From: DAOTXK01 sp034430555
Lineage (GTDB): Bacteria; Chloroflexota; Anaerolineae; Aggregatilineales; Ch27
DNA: 17,358 bases
Direction: 5' to 3'
Assembly: GCA_034430555.1 (NCBI GenBank)
Contig: DAOUEM010000417.1
Location: forward strand, 1 to 17,358
Shown here: piece after piece, positions 7,483-14,245 of the stretch
Numbering within the stretch: the stretch's first letter is position 1
How the letters are laid out: every line of letters starts with the position of its first letter
The notes under the pieces: generated by a model
The model's database searches: none
What the model saw: only the letters and a program-made list of their open reading frames with translations
Told to the model about the DNA's origin: nothing
Translations under genes and position numbers: made by a program

Positions 7483-9057
7483 TCACCGCGACCCTGGCCG
7501 ATCTTCGGCCCCCCAACCGCCGCCGCCGGGCGTCTCGATGATCAATCGGTCGCCGGGTTTCACACGGGTCGTATATTTGCCGCCGATCGCCACTTCTTCT
7601 CCGTCGCGGATCAGGCGGTTCACCCCTACCGCCCCGGCGCTGCCGCCCTGCAAGCCGTAGGGCGCGTAGATGCGCCGTTCACTGTTAACGGTGACGGTCG
7701 CCGGGCACAGGAATTCGTACTCGCGGCGGATACCTTCCCCGCCCTGGAAACTCCCCCTGCCGCCGGAGCCATCCCGCAGGCCATAGGTCCAAACGCGGAC
7801 CGGCACGGCGCTTTCCAGCACCTCGACGGGCGTATTCTGCGTGTTGGTCATGTGACTGTGCCGCCCGCCGATCCCGTCTCCTGAAGGTCCAGCCCCGTGC
7901 CCGCCGCCGATGGTCTCGTAGTACACGAAGGGCTGCCCGTCCATGGCCCCGCCGATGGTGACGTTGTTCATGGTTCCCTGGCTGGCCGCCGGCATCCGGG
8001 CCGGAAGCGCCTGGGCCAGCGCCCCCAGGACCACGTCGACGATTCGCTGGCTGGTCTCGACATTGGCAGCAGCCACCGCCGCCGGAAACTCCGGGTTCAG
8101 CAGGCTGCCTGGCTCTGTGACTACACGAATAGGCTGAAAACAACCGTGGTTGACCGGCACATCATCGGTCGCCAGCAGGCGGATGCAGTACCAGGTCGCC
8201 GACCGCGCAATCGCCTCCACGGCATTGAGATTGCCGGCCACCTGCGGCGCGCTGCCGGTAAAATCGACGACCATGCCCGAACCCTCAACCGTAACAGTTG
8301 CCTTGACGGGTATCCGAAACTCGCGCTGCCCGTCGCCCTCCAACGCGTCCTCAAAGCGGTACACACCGTCCGGGATGGCCGCGATGGCTGCTTCGGTCAG
8401 GCGGCGGGAGTAATCGAGCAACGCGGTGGCATGTGCTTCCACGTGAACGATGCCGTGCGTGCCCACAATCGCCTGCAAACGTGTTTCGCCTACGCGGTGG
8501 GCTGCCAACTGCGCCTGCAGGTCGCCACGCCGTTCTTCCGGCGCGCGGCTGTTGGCGGTAATCAGCGCCAGCACCGCGTCGTTGGGCTGCCCCGCGTCGA
8601 CCAGTTTGACCGGCGGGATGATGATGCCCTCCTGGTACAACTCGGTGCTCAACGGCAGGGAACCGGGCGACATGCCGCCGACATCGGCATGATGAGCGCG
8701 GCTTGCCACAAAAAACCGCAAATCATCGCCCACGAACACCGGCGATACCATGGTAACGTCCGGCAGGTGGGTGCCACCACGATAAGGATCGTTGAGGATC
8801 ACTACGTCTCCTGGTCGGAAGCGATCATAGGCCGCCAGGGCATGTTCCACCGAAGCGGGCATGCTGCCCAGGTGCACGGGGATGTGCGCGGCCTGCGCCA
8901 CCATCAACCCCGCTGCATCAAACACCGCACAGCTAAAATCCAGCCGCTCACGGATATTGGGGCTGAAGCTGGCGCGCCGTAAAGTCACGCCCATTTCTTC
9001 GGCCACGGATGTGAACAGGTTTCTGAACACTTCCAGACTGATGGCGTCAACGGTCAT
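7483..9057 (-). CDS. hyuB: Hydantoinase/oxoprolinase subunit B
   Basis: This 524-residue protein is a HyuB-type subunit (hydantoinase B/oxoprolinase family). Family landmarks are ILNDPYRGGTHLPDVTMVSPVF in the N-terminal third, ANVETSQRIVDVVLGALAQ in the middle, SQGTMNNVTIGG, and the glycine- and histidine-rich GGGHGAGPSGDGIGGRHSHMTNTQNT region with the DGSGG and GGEGI turns that follow. With HyuA it hydrolyses a five-membered imide or lactam (hydantoin, N-methylhydantoin, 5-oxoproline) or a related substrate at the cost of ATP. ATG 9057 is chosen because it overlaps the hyuA stop as ATGA and is the usual family start (MTVDAISLEVFRN); an upstream ATG at 9108 would add 17 unrelated residues. 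The exact substrate cannot be read from sequence. Confidence 0.9.
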   Translation of the reverse strand: MTVDAISLEVFRNLFTSVAEEMGVTLRRASFSPNIRERLDFSCAVFDAAGLMVAQAAHIPVHLGSMPASVEHALAAYDRFRPGDVVILNDPYRGGTHLPDVTMVSPVFVGDDLRFFVASRAHHADVGGMSPGSLPLSTELYQEGIIIPPVKLVDAGQPNDAVLALITANSRAPEERRGDLQAQLAAHRVGETRLQAIVGTHGIVHVEAHATALLDYSRRLTEAAIAAIPDGVYRFEDALEGDGQREFRIPVKATVTVEGSGMVVDFTGSAPQVAGNLNAVEAIARSATWYCIRLLATDDVPVNHGCFQPIRVVTEPGSLLNPEFPAAVAAANVETSQRIVDVVLGALAQALPARMPAASQGTMNNVTIGGAMDGQPFVYYETIGGGHGAGPSGDGIGGRHSHMTNTQNTPVEVLESAVPVRVWTYGLRDGSGGRGSFQGGEGIRREYEFLCPATVTVNSERRIYAPYGLQGGSAGAVGVNRLIRDGEEVAIGGKYTTRVKPGDRLIIETPGGGGWGAEDRPGSR

Positions 9058-11069
9058 GGGCTTCGCTCCAGGATGAGGTTCCGGTAGCCGTCCACACGGG
9101 CCGACCAACCCGGCGGGAGGAAGGTGGTCGCATCCAGTTGAAACAAGATCGCCGGCCCACTAAAGCGCGCACCGGGCAGGAGCCGCTCACGATCATACAA
9201 CGCGATCATACCGGCGCCGCCCCGGTAGACGGCCTGTTTTTGTCCTAACAAGGCGTTGGCGCCTTCATTCGCCACCACAGGCTCGACCAGGATGGCCGGC
9301 TTGGCGACAATGCCGGTCGCTTCCAGGCGCACATTGACGACCTGGACCTCCCATCCTGGGATGGCATGGCCATAGCTCGCGAAGTGTTGTTCATGGAAGG
9401 CAGCGGCCAGCGCTTCAGCCGTCTGGTCCTGGCTGAAATCGGCGGGAATCGTCAACTCATAAGCCTGACCGGCATAACGCATATCGAGCAGAGGGGTAAA
9501 CCGTATCTGCGGCCCGGCGATTCCCTCCTGGGTTAATTCGGCGCGAGCCTGAACGGTCATATCTTCCACCAACTGAGATAAATAGCCCGGCGTCCCTCCA
9601 TCGACTGGCTGTAAAACGGCGCGGCTGTAGTCCAGCATCACGTCCGCCACCAGCAGGCCCAGTGCACAGAGCACACCCGGATAACGCGGGATCAATACGC
9701 GCGTCATCTGGAGACTCTCTGCCACCTCGCAGGCGTGCAGTGGACCGGCTCCGCCAAAAGCGACCAGCATGAAGGCGCGCGGGTCGTAGCCGCGGGCAAT
9801 CGACACCCGGCGTACGGCCCGATCGATATTCACATTGGCGATGTCGATCACGCCTAGCGCCATGGCGTCCAGACTCAGTTCAACCTGCTCGGCCAGTGTG
9901 CTCACGGCTGCCCGCGCCGCGTTTTCGTGCAGAGTCATATCGCCACCGAGAAAATGCGCCGGATCGAGCCGCCCCAGCACCAGGTTGGCATCGCTGACCG
10001 TCACCAAGTCGCCGCCGCGCCCATAAGCCACCGGCCCTGGGTCAGCCCCGGCGCTCTGCGGGCCAACCCGTAAAGCGCCGCCGGCATCCAGGCGCGCGAT
10101 GGAGCCGCCACCTGCGCCAATCGTCACGATATCCAGCACGCGTTTGCGCAGCGGCAGATCATCAATTTTCGAGTCAGACCGCCGGACAAGCTCGCCGGGG
10201 CACAGCGCCACGTCGGTTGAGGTGCCGCCCATGTCAAGGGTGATGATCTGATCATAACCGGCCAGACTTGCCAGATGAAAAGCGCCGATGACGCCTGCCG
10301 CCGGACCGCTCAAAGCCGTCTGGATCGCCTGGGCGCGGGCACGGGCGGCGCTGACCACACTGCCATCCGACTTCATCACGCGCAGTACGCACGAGGACGG
10401 TAGTTCATTTTCCAGCCGCTGCAAGTAGCGGCCCATGACCGGGCGCACGTAGGCATCGAGCACGGCAGTGGAGGCACGCTCGTATTCCCGGAACTCTGGC
10501 ATCACCTCTGACGACAATGCGATCTGCTGTTCCTGCCACGGTCCGCGCTGCAAGGCACGGGCCTTGATGGCCTGCTCATGCGCCGGGTTGATATAACTGT
10601 ACAGCAGACAGACGGCGATGGCCTCTACTTGCTGTTCCGCCAGACAGGCGAGCACCTCATCCAGCGCCCGGAGGTCAAGGGGGGTGTCCACCTTACCGGT
10701 AAAATCGAGGCGTTCCGGGACTTCGAAACACAAGTCGCGTGGTACCAGTGGCGGCGGCAATCGGGGTTCCAGGGCATACAAATCGGGGCGATCCTGCCGG
10801 CCAATGAACAGCAGGTCTTTGAACCCCGCTGTAGTAATCAGCGCGGTACGGGCGCCCTTACGTTCCAGAATGGCATTGGTAGCCACCGTCGACCCATGCG
10901 ACACACTCCTGACCGCCGCCAGGCCGTCCGGGCTGATCGCCGCCAGGCCCGCCACCATTGCCCGGGCAGGATTGGCCGGCGTACTGAGGCGCTTGTGAAT
11001 CACCAGCCGACCGGCATCGCTGAGCACCAGGTCGGTAAATGTCCCCCCAATATCAACGCCGATCTGCAT
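9054..11069 (-). CDS. hyuA: Hydantoinase/oxoprolinase subunit A
   Basis: This 671-residue protein is a HyuA-type ATPase subunit of the ASKHA fold. It has the N-terminal phosphate-binding segment D6-I-G-G-T-F-T-D13, the GSTVATNAILERKGA segment, the second phosphate loop D279-M-G-G-T-S-T-D286, IGAGGGSIA, and the ADPGPVAYGRGG and GGAGPLHACE segments of the family. It phosphorylates or activates the cyclic substrate so that HyuB can open it. The pair overlaps by 4 nt, which indicates translational coupling. No transporter, racemase or carbamoylase gene is adjacent, so the pathway is not evident. The gene lies downstream of tRNA-Pro on the same strand and may be read through from that promoter; I see no strong promoter of its own. 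Confidence 0.92.
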   Translation of the reverse strand: MQIGVDIGGTFTDLVLSDAGRLVIHKRLSTPANPARAMVAGLAAISPDGLAAVRSVSHGSTVATNAILERKGARTALITTAGFKDLLFIGRQDRPDLYALEPRLPPPLVPRDLCFEVPERLDFTGKVDTPLDLRALDEVLACLAEQQVEAIAVCLLYSYINPAHEQAIKARALQRGPWQEQQIALSSEVMPEFREYERASTAVLDAYVRPVMGRYLQRLENELPSSCVLRVMKSDGSVVSAARARAQAIQTALSGPAAGVIGAFHLASLAGYDQIITLDMGGTSTDVALCPGELVRRSDSKIDDLPLRKRVLDIVTIGAGGGSIARLDAGGALRVGPQSAGADPGPVAYGRGGDLVTVSDANLVLGRLDPAHFLGGDMTLHENAARAAVSTLAEQVELSLDAMALGVIDIANVNIDRAVRRVSIARGYDPRAFMLVAFGGAGPLHACEVAESLQMTRVLIPRYPGVLCALGLLVADVMLDYSRAVLQPVDGGTPGYLSQLVEDMTVQARAELTQEGIAGPQIRFTPLLDMRYAGQAYELTIPADFSQDQTAEALAAAFHEQHFASYGHAIPGWEVQVVNVRLEATGIVAKPAILVEPVVANEGANALLGQKQAVYRGGAGMIALYDRERLLPGARFSGPAILFQLDATTFLPPGWSARVDGYRNLILERSP

Positions 11070-11113
11070 CTGGCTTTCACCGCTTCAAGATTCATATATC
11101 AGGGGAATCAAAC

Positions 11114-11138
11114 GGCCACCCTGACTTACCAGGTGGCC
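11114..11138 (-). terminator. Hairpin between tRNA-Pro and hyuA
   Basis: GGCCACC and GGTGGCC form a 7-bp GC-rich stem with an 11-nt loop about 60 nt past the tRNA 3' end on the minus strand. The RNA then reads GUUUGAUU, which is only a weak U tract. It may be a leaky terminator of the tRNA transcript or a structure in the hyuA leader. Confidence 0.35.
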
Positions 11139-11198
11139 CATTGAGTGGTCGCCACATCTCTGCCAGTAAGCCAGGATAGTGACGACCATGATGTGAGG

Positions 11199-11273
11199 TC
11201 GGGGTGCCCGGATTTGAACCGGGGACCTCTTGCACCCCATGCAAGCACGCTAGCCAAGCTGCGCCACACCCCG
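11199..11273 (-). tRNA. tRNA-Pro (anticodon GGG)
   Basis: A 75-nt cloverleaf folds completely. The acceptor stem is CGGGGTG/CACCCCG, the D stem is GCGC/GCGT with an AGCTTGGCTA loop, the anticodon stem is CTTGC/GCAAG around loop ATGGGGT (anticodon GGG), and the T stem is CCCGG/CCGGG with loop TTCAAAT. The discriminator base is A. The 3' CCA is not encoded (ACCT follows), so it must be added by nucleotidyltransferase. Confidence 0.97.
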
Positions 11274-11284
11274 ATTGCGTCGCC

Positions 11285-11313
11285 ATTATAGCCCCTGGCC
11301 GGGTGTTGGTCAA
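11285..11313 (-). promoter_or_regulatory. Sigma70-type promoter of tRNA-Pro
   Basis: On the minus strand TTGACC (11313-11308) is followed after exactly 17 nt by a perfect TATAAT (11290-11285). Transcription should begin near 11278, only a few nucleotides before the mature tRNA end, giving a nearly leaderless precursor. The GC-rich discriminator after the -10 box fits a stable RNA promoter. Confidence 0.88.
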
Positions 11314-11322
11314 GGGCTATCG

Positions 11323-11343
11323 CTGGCAGCCTACTCGTGCCAG
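11323..11343 (-). terminator. Weak hairpin after the foldase gene
   Basis: CTGGCA and TGCCAG form a perfect 6-bp stem with a 9-nt loop, 40 nt past the foldase stop and just upstream of the tRNA promoter. There is no U tract, so intrinsic termination would be poor. It may be a 3' end stabiliser or chance. Confidence 0.25.
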
Positions 11344-11383
11344 GTCTTCAATTGGCGCAAACAGGCTCCTTCTCAATGTTTAG

Positions 11384-12694
11384 TTACTGTCCGGCACCAG
11401 ACGGCACCGCCAGACCCAGATCGACCGCGGTGGGGTCTGCCGGGATGCGCTGAGCATACTCCGGCATGATCTCAATATTGGTAGTCGCTTCGGCGCGCAG
11501 ATTGCTCACCCAATCATCAAATGCAGTCTGGCGCTTCTGCTGGTATTCCGATTCGGTCAACTCACGTTCTTCGCGGGCATGCACCTGGATAATGTGATAT
11601 CCGAACTGGGACTGCACCGGCCCGATAATCGCGCCGACTTCCCCATTGAAGGCCGCATCCGCAAACTCCGCAACGAAGGCATCATAGCCGTTCCAGCCCA
11701 GTTCACCGCCGCTGCTGGCATTCCCCGAATCCAACGAGGCATAACGCGCCAGTTCGGCAAAAGCTTCACCTTCGGCCAGGGCCGCCATCACATCCGCAGC
11801 TTCGGCCTCGGATTCAAGCAGGATGTGGCGCACATCGACCTGCTCTTCAATACGCGGCATATCGCCGGTAATTTCCTCAAACATCTGCTCAATCAGCGCC
11901 TGCATACGGAAGATTTCACGGATATCTTCCTGGCTGTAACCAGAAATATCCGCGCCTTCAGCGAAATAACCGGACTTCCTCGTCTCAAAGCGCTCGGCGA
12001 GTTCTGCGGCAGTTAAGGTCGGCTGCGGGGTGGAAGTCGCGAGAGGGGTCGCCGTAGGCAGCGGCGTTTCTTCCGGTTCAGGCGTCTCCGTTGGCGACGG
12101 AGAAGGCGTTGGAGACACAATAGGGGTGGGCGTGACCGACGGTTCAAGCGTAGGCGTGGCTGTCTCCGGAACAGGATCATAACCGAAGAAGGCCTGCACC
12201 CGTTCATCCACCTGGGCCTCGTCCACGGAAAGCCCGCGCGACTCGGCCTCCTGGCGAATCAGGGTCCCCTCAACCATCTGGTTGAGCACCTGGTCACCGA
12301 TGATATATTCCCGCCCAGATTGGAGCTGCGCGTACTGGTTATAAAATGGGCTGTTGGTGTCTTGCAGCGCCTGCGCGCCGTAAAGCTGCGCGATATTCAT
12401 CAGTTCGATGCCAGACTGCCAGCGGGTAAATCGCACCCGTGCCTGAAAATCCGCCGTCGTGATCGCTTCGCCATTGACGATGGCGACCGGCTGGTTGGGA
12501 TACAACACGCCGTCCCAGACGATCCCGGCCACCAAAATGATCAGGATAACAGCCAGTGCCCCGCCCATTCCCAACAGGATCCACCGCTGCACGCGTGCTT
12601 CACGCTCGGCGCGCGAAAGGTAAGTCCGGCGCTCTTCTTGATCAGGCGTACGCTTGCGCCGGGTAGGACCGCCCGTGGTGGCTTTTTTGGCCAT
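11384..12694 (-). CDS. Membrane-anchored parvulin-type foldase (SurA_N/PrsA-like)
   Basis: This 436-residue protein has a basic cytoplasmic N-terminus, one membrane segment at about 38-60, a SurA_N-like chaperone domain (VAIVNGEAITTADF from 70 onward), a Thr/Pro-rich low-complexity stretch at 177-228, more of the helical chaperone region (229-280), and a parvulin domain (284-375) with VRHILL, GGELGW and GPVQSQFGYHIIQV. It should assist folding of exported proteins on the outer face of the membrane by isomerising prolyl bonds. AGAGGAGA (12707-12714) is the ribosome binding site, with a rather long 12-nt spacing. The gene follows rpsR by 123 nt with a strong hairpin between them, so it may be transcribed partly from the ribosomal operon. 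The linker is inserted inside the chaperone domain rather than between domains. Confidence 0.88.
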   Translation of the reverse strand: MAKKATTGGPTRRKRTPDQEERRTYLSRAEREARVQRWILLGMGGALAVILIILVAGIVWDGVLYPNQPVAIVNGEAITTADFQARVRFTRWQSGIELMNIAQLYGAQALQDTNSPFYNQYAQLQSGREYIIGDQVLNQMVEGTLIRQEAESRGLSVDEAQVDERVQAFFGYDPVPETATPTLEPSVTPTPIVSPTPSPSPTETPEPEETPLPTATPLATSTPQPTLTAAELAERFETRKSGYFAEGADISGYSQEDIREIFRMQALIEQMFEEITGDMPRIEEQVDVRHILLESEAEAADVMAALAEGEAFAELARYASLDSGNASSGGELGWNGYDAFVAEFADAAFNGEVGAIIGPVQSQFGYHIIQVHAREERELTESEYQQKRQTAFDDWVSNLRAEATTNIEIMPEYAQRIPADPTAVDLGLAVPSGAGQ

Positions 12695-12751
12695 ACGGTT
12701 TTTTTATCTCCTCTAATCAGGAACGATGTTCATAGCCAGATTTACCAACGA

Positions 12752-12782
12752 GCAGAGGGCGCTGGACGACCAGCGCCTCTGC
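12752..12782. terminator. Long GC-rich hairpin between rpsR and the foldase gene
   Basis: GCAGAGGGCGCTGG and CCAGCGCCTCTGC pair over 13 bp with a single bulged G and a 4-nt ACGA loop (UCGU in the minus-strand RNA). It lies 36 nt past the rpsR stop. No U tract follows on either strand, so it may be a factor-dependent terminator, a processing site or an mRNA 3' end protector. Confidence 0.55.
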
Positions 12783-12817
12783 CTGCCCCAGGATACTCAC
12801 CCGGATGCACGATCCGG

Positions 12818-13129
12818 CTACGAGTATTCCTGGTTATGCGTACCGGTGAAGGGTAACAGCGCCAGGTGCCGCGCCCGTTTGACGGCCTGTGCCAGGCCGC
12901 GCTGATGTTTGGCGCACACATTGGTCTGGCGACGCGGGCGAATCTTACCTTCTTCATTGATGAAGCGGCGCAGTAAATCGGCATTCTTGTAATCGACGCG
13001 GCTAGTTTTATCCGCGCAGAAGGGACACACGCGGCGACGGCGGCCACCGCCGCCTCCACGCCGCATGGGGCGCCGGCCATGCGACCTGCGCTCATCTGAT
13101 TCTTCGTAGTCTCGTTCTCTATCGCTCAT
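12818..13129 (-). CDS. rpsR: 30S ribosomal protein bS18, zinc-binding type
   Basis: This 103-residue bS18 has the conserved core YKNADLLRRFINEEGKIRPRR and ends with RARHLALLPFT, which binds 16S rRNA on the platform next to bS6. It is the zinc-type (C+) variant: C35-P-F-C38 and C72-A-K-H75 can form one zinc site. The first 33 residues are an acidic then Arg/Gly-rich extension longer than in the compact E. coli protein; Met22 is an alternative start but has no better ribosome binding site. AAGG lies a few nucleotides before ATG 13129. It is the third gene of rpsF-ssb-rpsR. Confidence 0.97.
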   Translation of the reverse strand: MSDRERDYEESDERRSHGRRPMRRGGGGGRRRRVCPFCADKTSRVDYKNADLLRRFINEEGKIRPRRQTNVCAKHQRGLAQAVKRARHLALLPFTGTHNQEYS

Positions 13130-13171
13130 GGTTTACCTTAAATATCCCCTGGCAAAATCTCACAGCCGGAT

Positions 13172-13197
13172 GGGCGGGTAGCATCATACGCCCGCCC
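13172..13197 (-). promoter_or_regulatory. Intercistronic hairpin ssb-rpsR
   Basis: GGGCGGG and CCCGCCC form a perfect 7-bp all-GC stem with a 12-nt loop, starting 3 nt after the ssb stop codon. No U run follows. It could be a partial terminator or a processing barrier that adjusts S18 output relative to SSB. Confidence 0.5.
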
Positions 13198-13200
13198 GGG

Positions 13201-13605
13201 TCAAAAGGCGTAGTCTTCTTCGTCATCGGACGAATCGACCGGGTCGTACTGGTTATATTCAGTAGTGGTGCGACGGTCACCCAGCAAGATCATCTCGTTG
13301 GCAACCAGTTCGGTGCGGTAATGTTTCTTGCCGCTGTCATCCTCCCAACCACGCGTCTGCAAGCGCCCTTCGATGTACACCTGCTGCCCTTTGGTCAGGT
13401 GTGACTTGCAGATTTCCGCCAGGGCGCCCCAGGCAACGACGTTAAACCATTCGACCTCTTCACGGCGCTCGCCTTCAGCCGAAGTCCAGCTACGGCTGGT
13501 GGCTACGCTGAAACTGGTGACAGGCCGCCCGCTGGGCGTATAACGCATCTCCGGGTCTCGCCCCAGATGACCGATGATCATGACTTTGTTAAGTCCGCGA
13601 CCCAT
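13201..13605 (-). CDS. ssb: Single-stranded DNA-binding protein
   Basis: This 134-residue SSB has the OB fold in residues 1-108 (GRGLNKVMIIGHLGRDPEMRY near the start, WFNVVAWG, YIEGRLQTRGWED) and a short acidic tail ending DDEEDYAF. The final aromatic after acids matches the C-terminal tip that recruits repair and replication partners. It is shorter than the 178-residue E. coli protein because the linker is nearly absent. AAGGAG (13614-13619) lies 8 nt before ATG 13605. The gene sits between rpsF and rpsR, the common bacterial order. Confidence 0.97.
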   Translation of the reverse strand: MGRGLNKVMIIGHLGRDPEMRYTPSGRPVTSFSVATSRSWTSAEGERREEVEWFNVVAWGALAEICKSHLTKGQQVYIEGRLQTRGWEDDSGKKHYRTELVANEMILLGDRRTTTEYNQYDPVDSSDDEEDYAF

Positions 13606-13682
13606 TCCGCCTACTCCTTACAACCAGTACATCCGGCTTCGAAATCTCACCTGCTATGGATTTCGTTCTGTCGATCTGAAAC

Positions 13683-13970
13683 CTACTCGGCGCGGACCAA
13701 CAGGTAGCGCAGAATAGCATCGCTCAACTTGAGATTGTGCTCAAGATCGCCAATGGTTTCAGGAGCAATCGTGGTCTCGAACAACACATAATGGCCTTCA
13801 CGCTGATCATTGATCCCGTACGCCAGACGACGACGGCCCCAGTGATCCACGCGTTGGACCTCGTTACCCAGATCAGTAATCCACTTCTGAACCTGCTCGA
13901 CCATACTGGTCACTGCATCTTCAGAGATGTCCGGGCGGATGATAAAAGTGAGTTCATACGAACGCTTCAT
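13683..13970 (-). CDS. rpsF: 30S ribosomal protein bS6
   Basis: This 95-residue bS6 begins MKRSYELTFIIRPDIS and contains the conserved VDHWGRRRLAYGI segment and the EGHYVLFE strand; it binds S18 and the 16S central domain. ATG 13970 is chosen over an upstream ATG at 14027 because an ideal AAAGGAGG lies 9 nt before it and the family starts here. It is the first gene of the minus-strand operon and has its own promoter and a structured leader. Confidence 0.97.
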   Translation of the reverse strand: MKRSYELTFIIRPDISEDAVTSMVEQVQKWITDLGNEVQRVDHWGRRRLAYGINDQREGHYVLFETTIAPETIGDLEHNLKLSDAILRYLLVRAE

Positions 13971-13979
13971 GGTAGCTTG

Positions 13980-13987
13980 CCTCCTTT
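13980..13987 (-). promoter_or_regulatory. Consensus ribosome binding site of rpsF
   Basis: AAAGGAGG lies 9 nt before ATG 13970. It decides the rpsF start and lies only 13 nt downstream of the S6:S18-like hairpin, close enough for bound protein to block ribosome entry. Confidence 0.85.
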
Positions 13988-14000
13988 CCTCGGGATAGTC

Positions 14001-14029
14001 CTTTGGCGGCTGGTGGCCCAACCACAAAG
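14001..14029 (-). promoter_or_regulatory. Candidate S6:S18 autoregulatory leader hairpin
   Basis: In the minus-strand RNA, CUUUG pairs with CAAAG (5 bp), then UGGU pairs with ACCA (4 bp) around a UGGGCC loop. The 3' side carries a GCCGC bulge between the two helices. A CCG-containing bulge next to a hairpin is the hallmark I recall for the S6:S18 complex binding motif in rpsF leaders, which mimics the S18 site on 16S helix 22. The position in the rpsF leader just before the ribosome binding site fits feedback control of rpsF and rpsR translation. Confidence 0.65.
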
Positions 14030-14038
14030 AACGGAAAG

Positions 14039-14054
14039 CCGGTAGAAATACCGG
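14039..14054 (-). promoter_or_regulatory. Small hairpin at the start of the rpsF leader
   Basis: CCGGTA and TACCGG form a perfect 6-bp stem with a 4-nt loop (UUUC in the minus-strand RNA, GAAA on the plus strand), about 10 nt from the predicted transcription start. It may protect the mRNA 5' end or be an additional helix of the leader. Confidence 0.4.
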
Positions 14055-14070
14055 GCAACTTCGGCTGGCG

Positions 14071-14099
14071 ATAGTACCTTAGAACAGGGCCTTTGGCAA
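14071..14099 (-). promoter_or_regulatory. Sigma70-type promoter of rpsF-ssb-rpsR
   Basis: On the minus strand TTGCCA (14099-14094) and TACTAT (14076-14071) are separated by exactly 17 nt. The predicted start near 14064 gives a leader of about 94 nt that contains both hairpins. It lies in the intergenic region divergent from the C11 peptidase gene. Confidence 0.75.
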
Positions 14100-14190
14100 G
14101 GCTCACTTATCGCCGCGGGTGTGCCAGCCCGGCCTGGACATCGATCATAACGGGGTGGGCAGACAGCAGGTGTGGCGTCTTCGTCGATCT

Positions 14191-14196
14191 TATACT
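14191..14196 (+). promoter_or_regulatory. Possible -10 box of the C11 peptidase gene
   Basis: TATACT is a good -10 hexamer 50 nt before ATG 14246, but no acceptable -35 hexamer lies at 16-18 nt upstream. GGGAGA at 14231-14236 is the ribosome binding site of the gene. Confidence 0.3.
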
Positions 14197-14245
14197 AGAC
14201 TGCCTCTACCGATATATTTACCCATCCCCTGGGAGATGCCAACCC

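Noticed and set aside
7897..8982. 361-codon plus-strand frame opposite hyuB
   Set aside because: Shadow frame; HyuB motifs on the minus strand account for the region.
11092..11313. 73-codon minus-strand frame over the tRNA (contains HGVQEVPGSNPGT)
   Set aside because: This is the well-known spurious translation of a tRNA gene; the cloverleaf and promoter explain the sequence.
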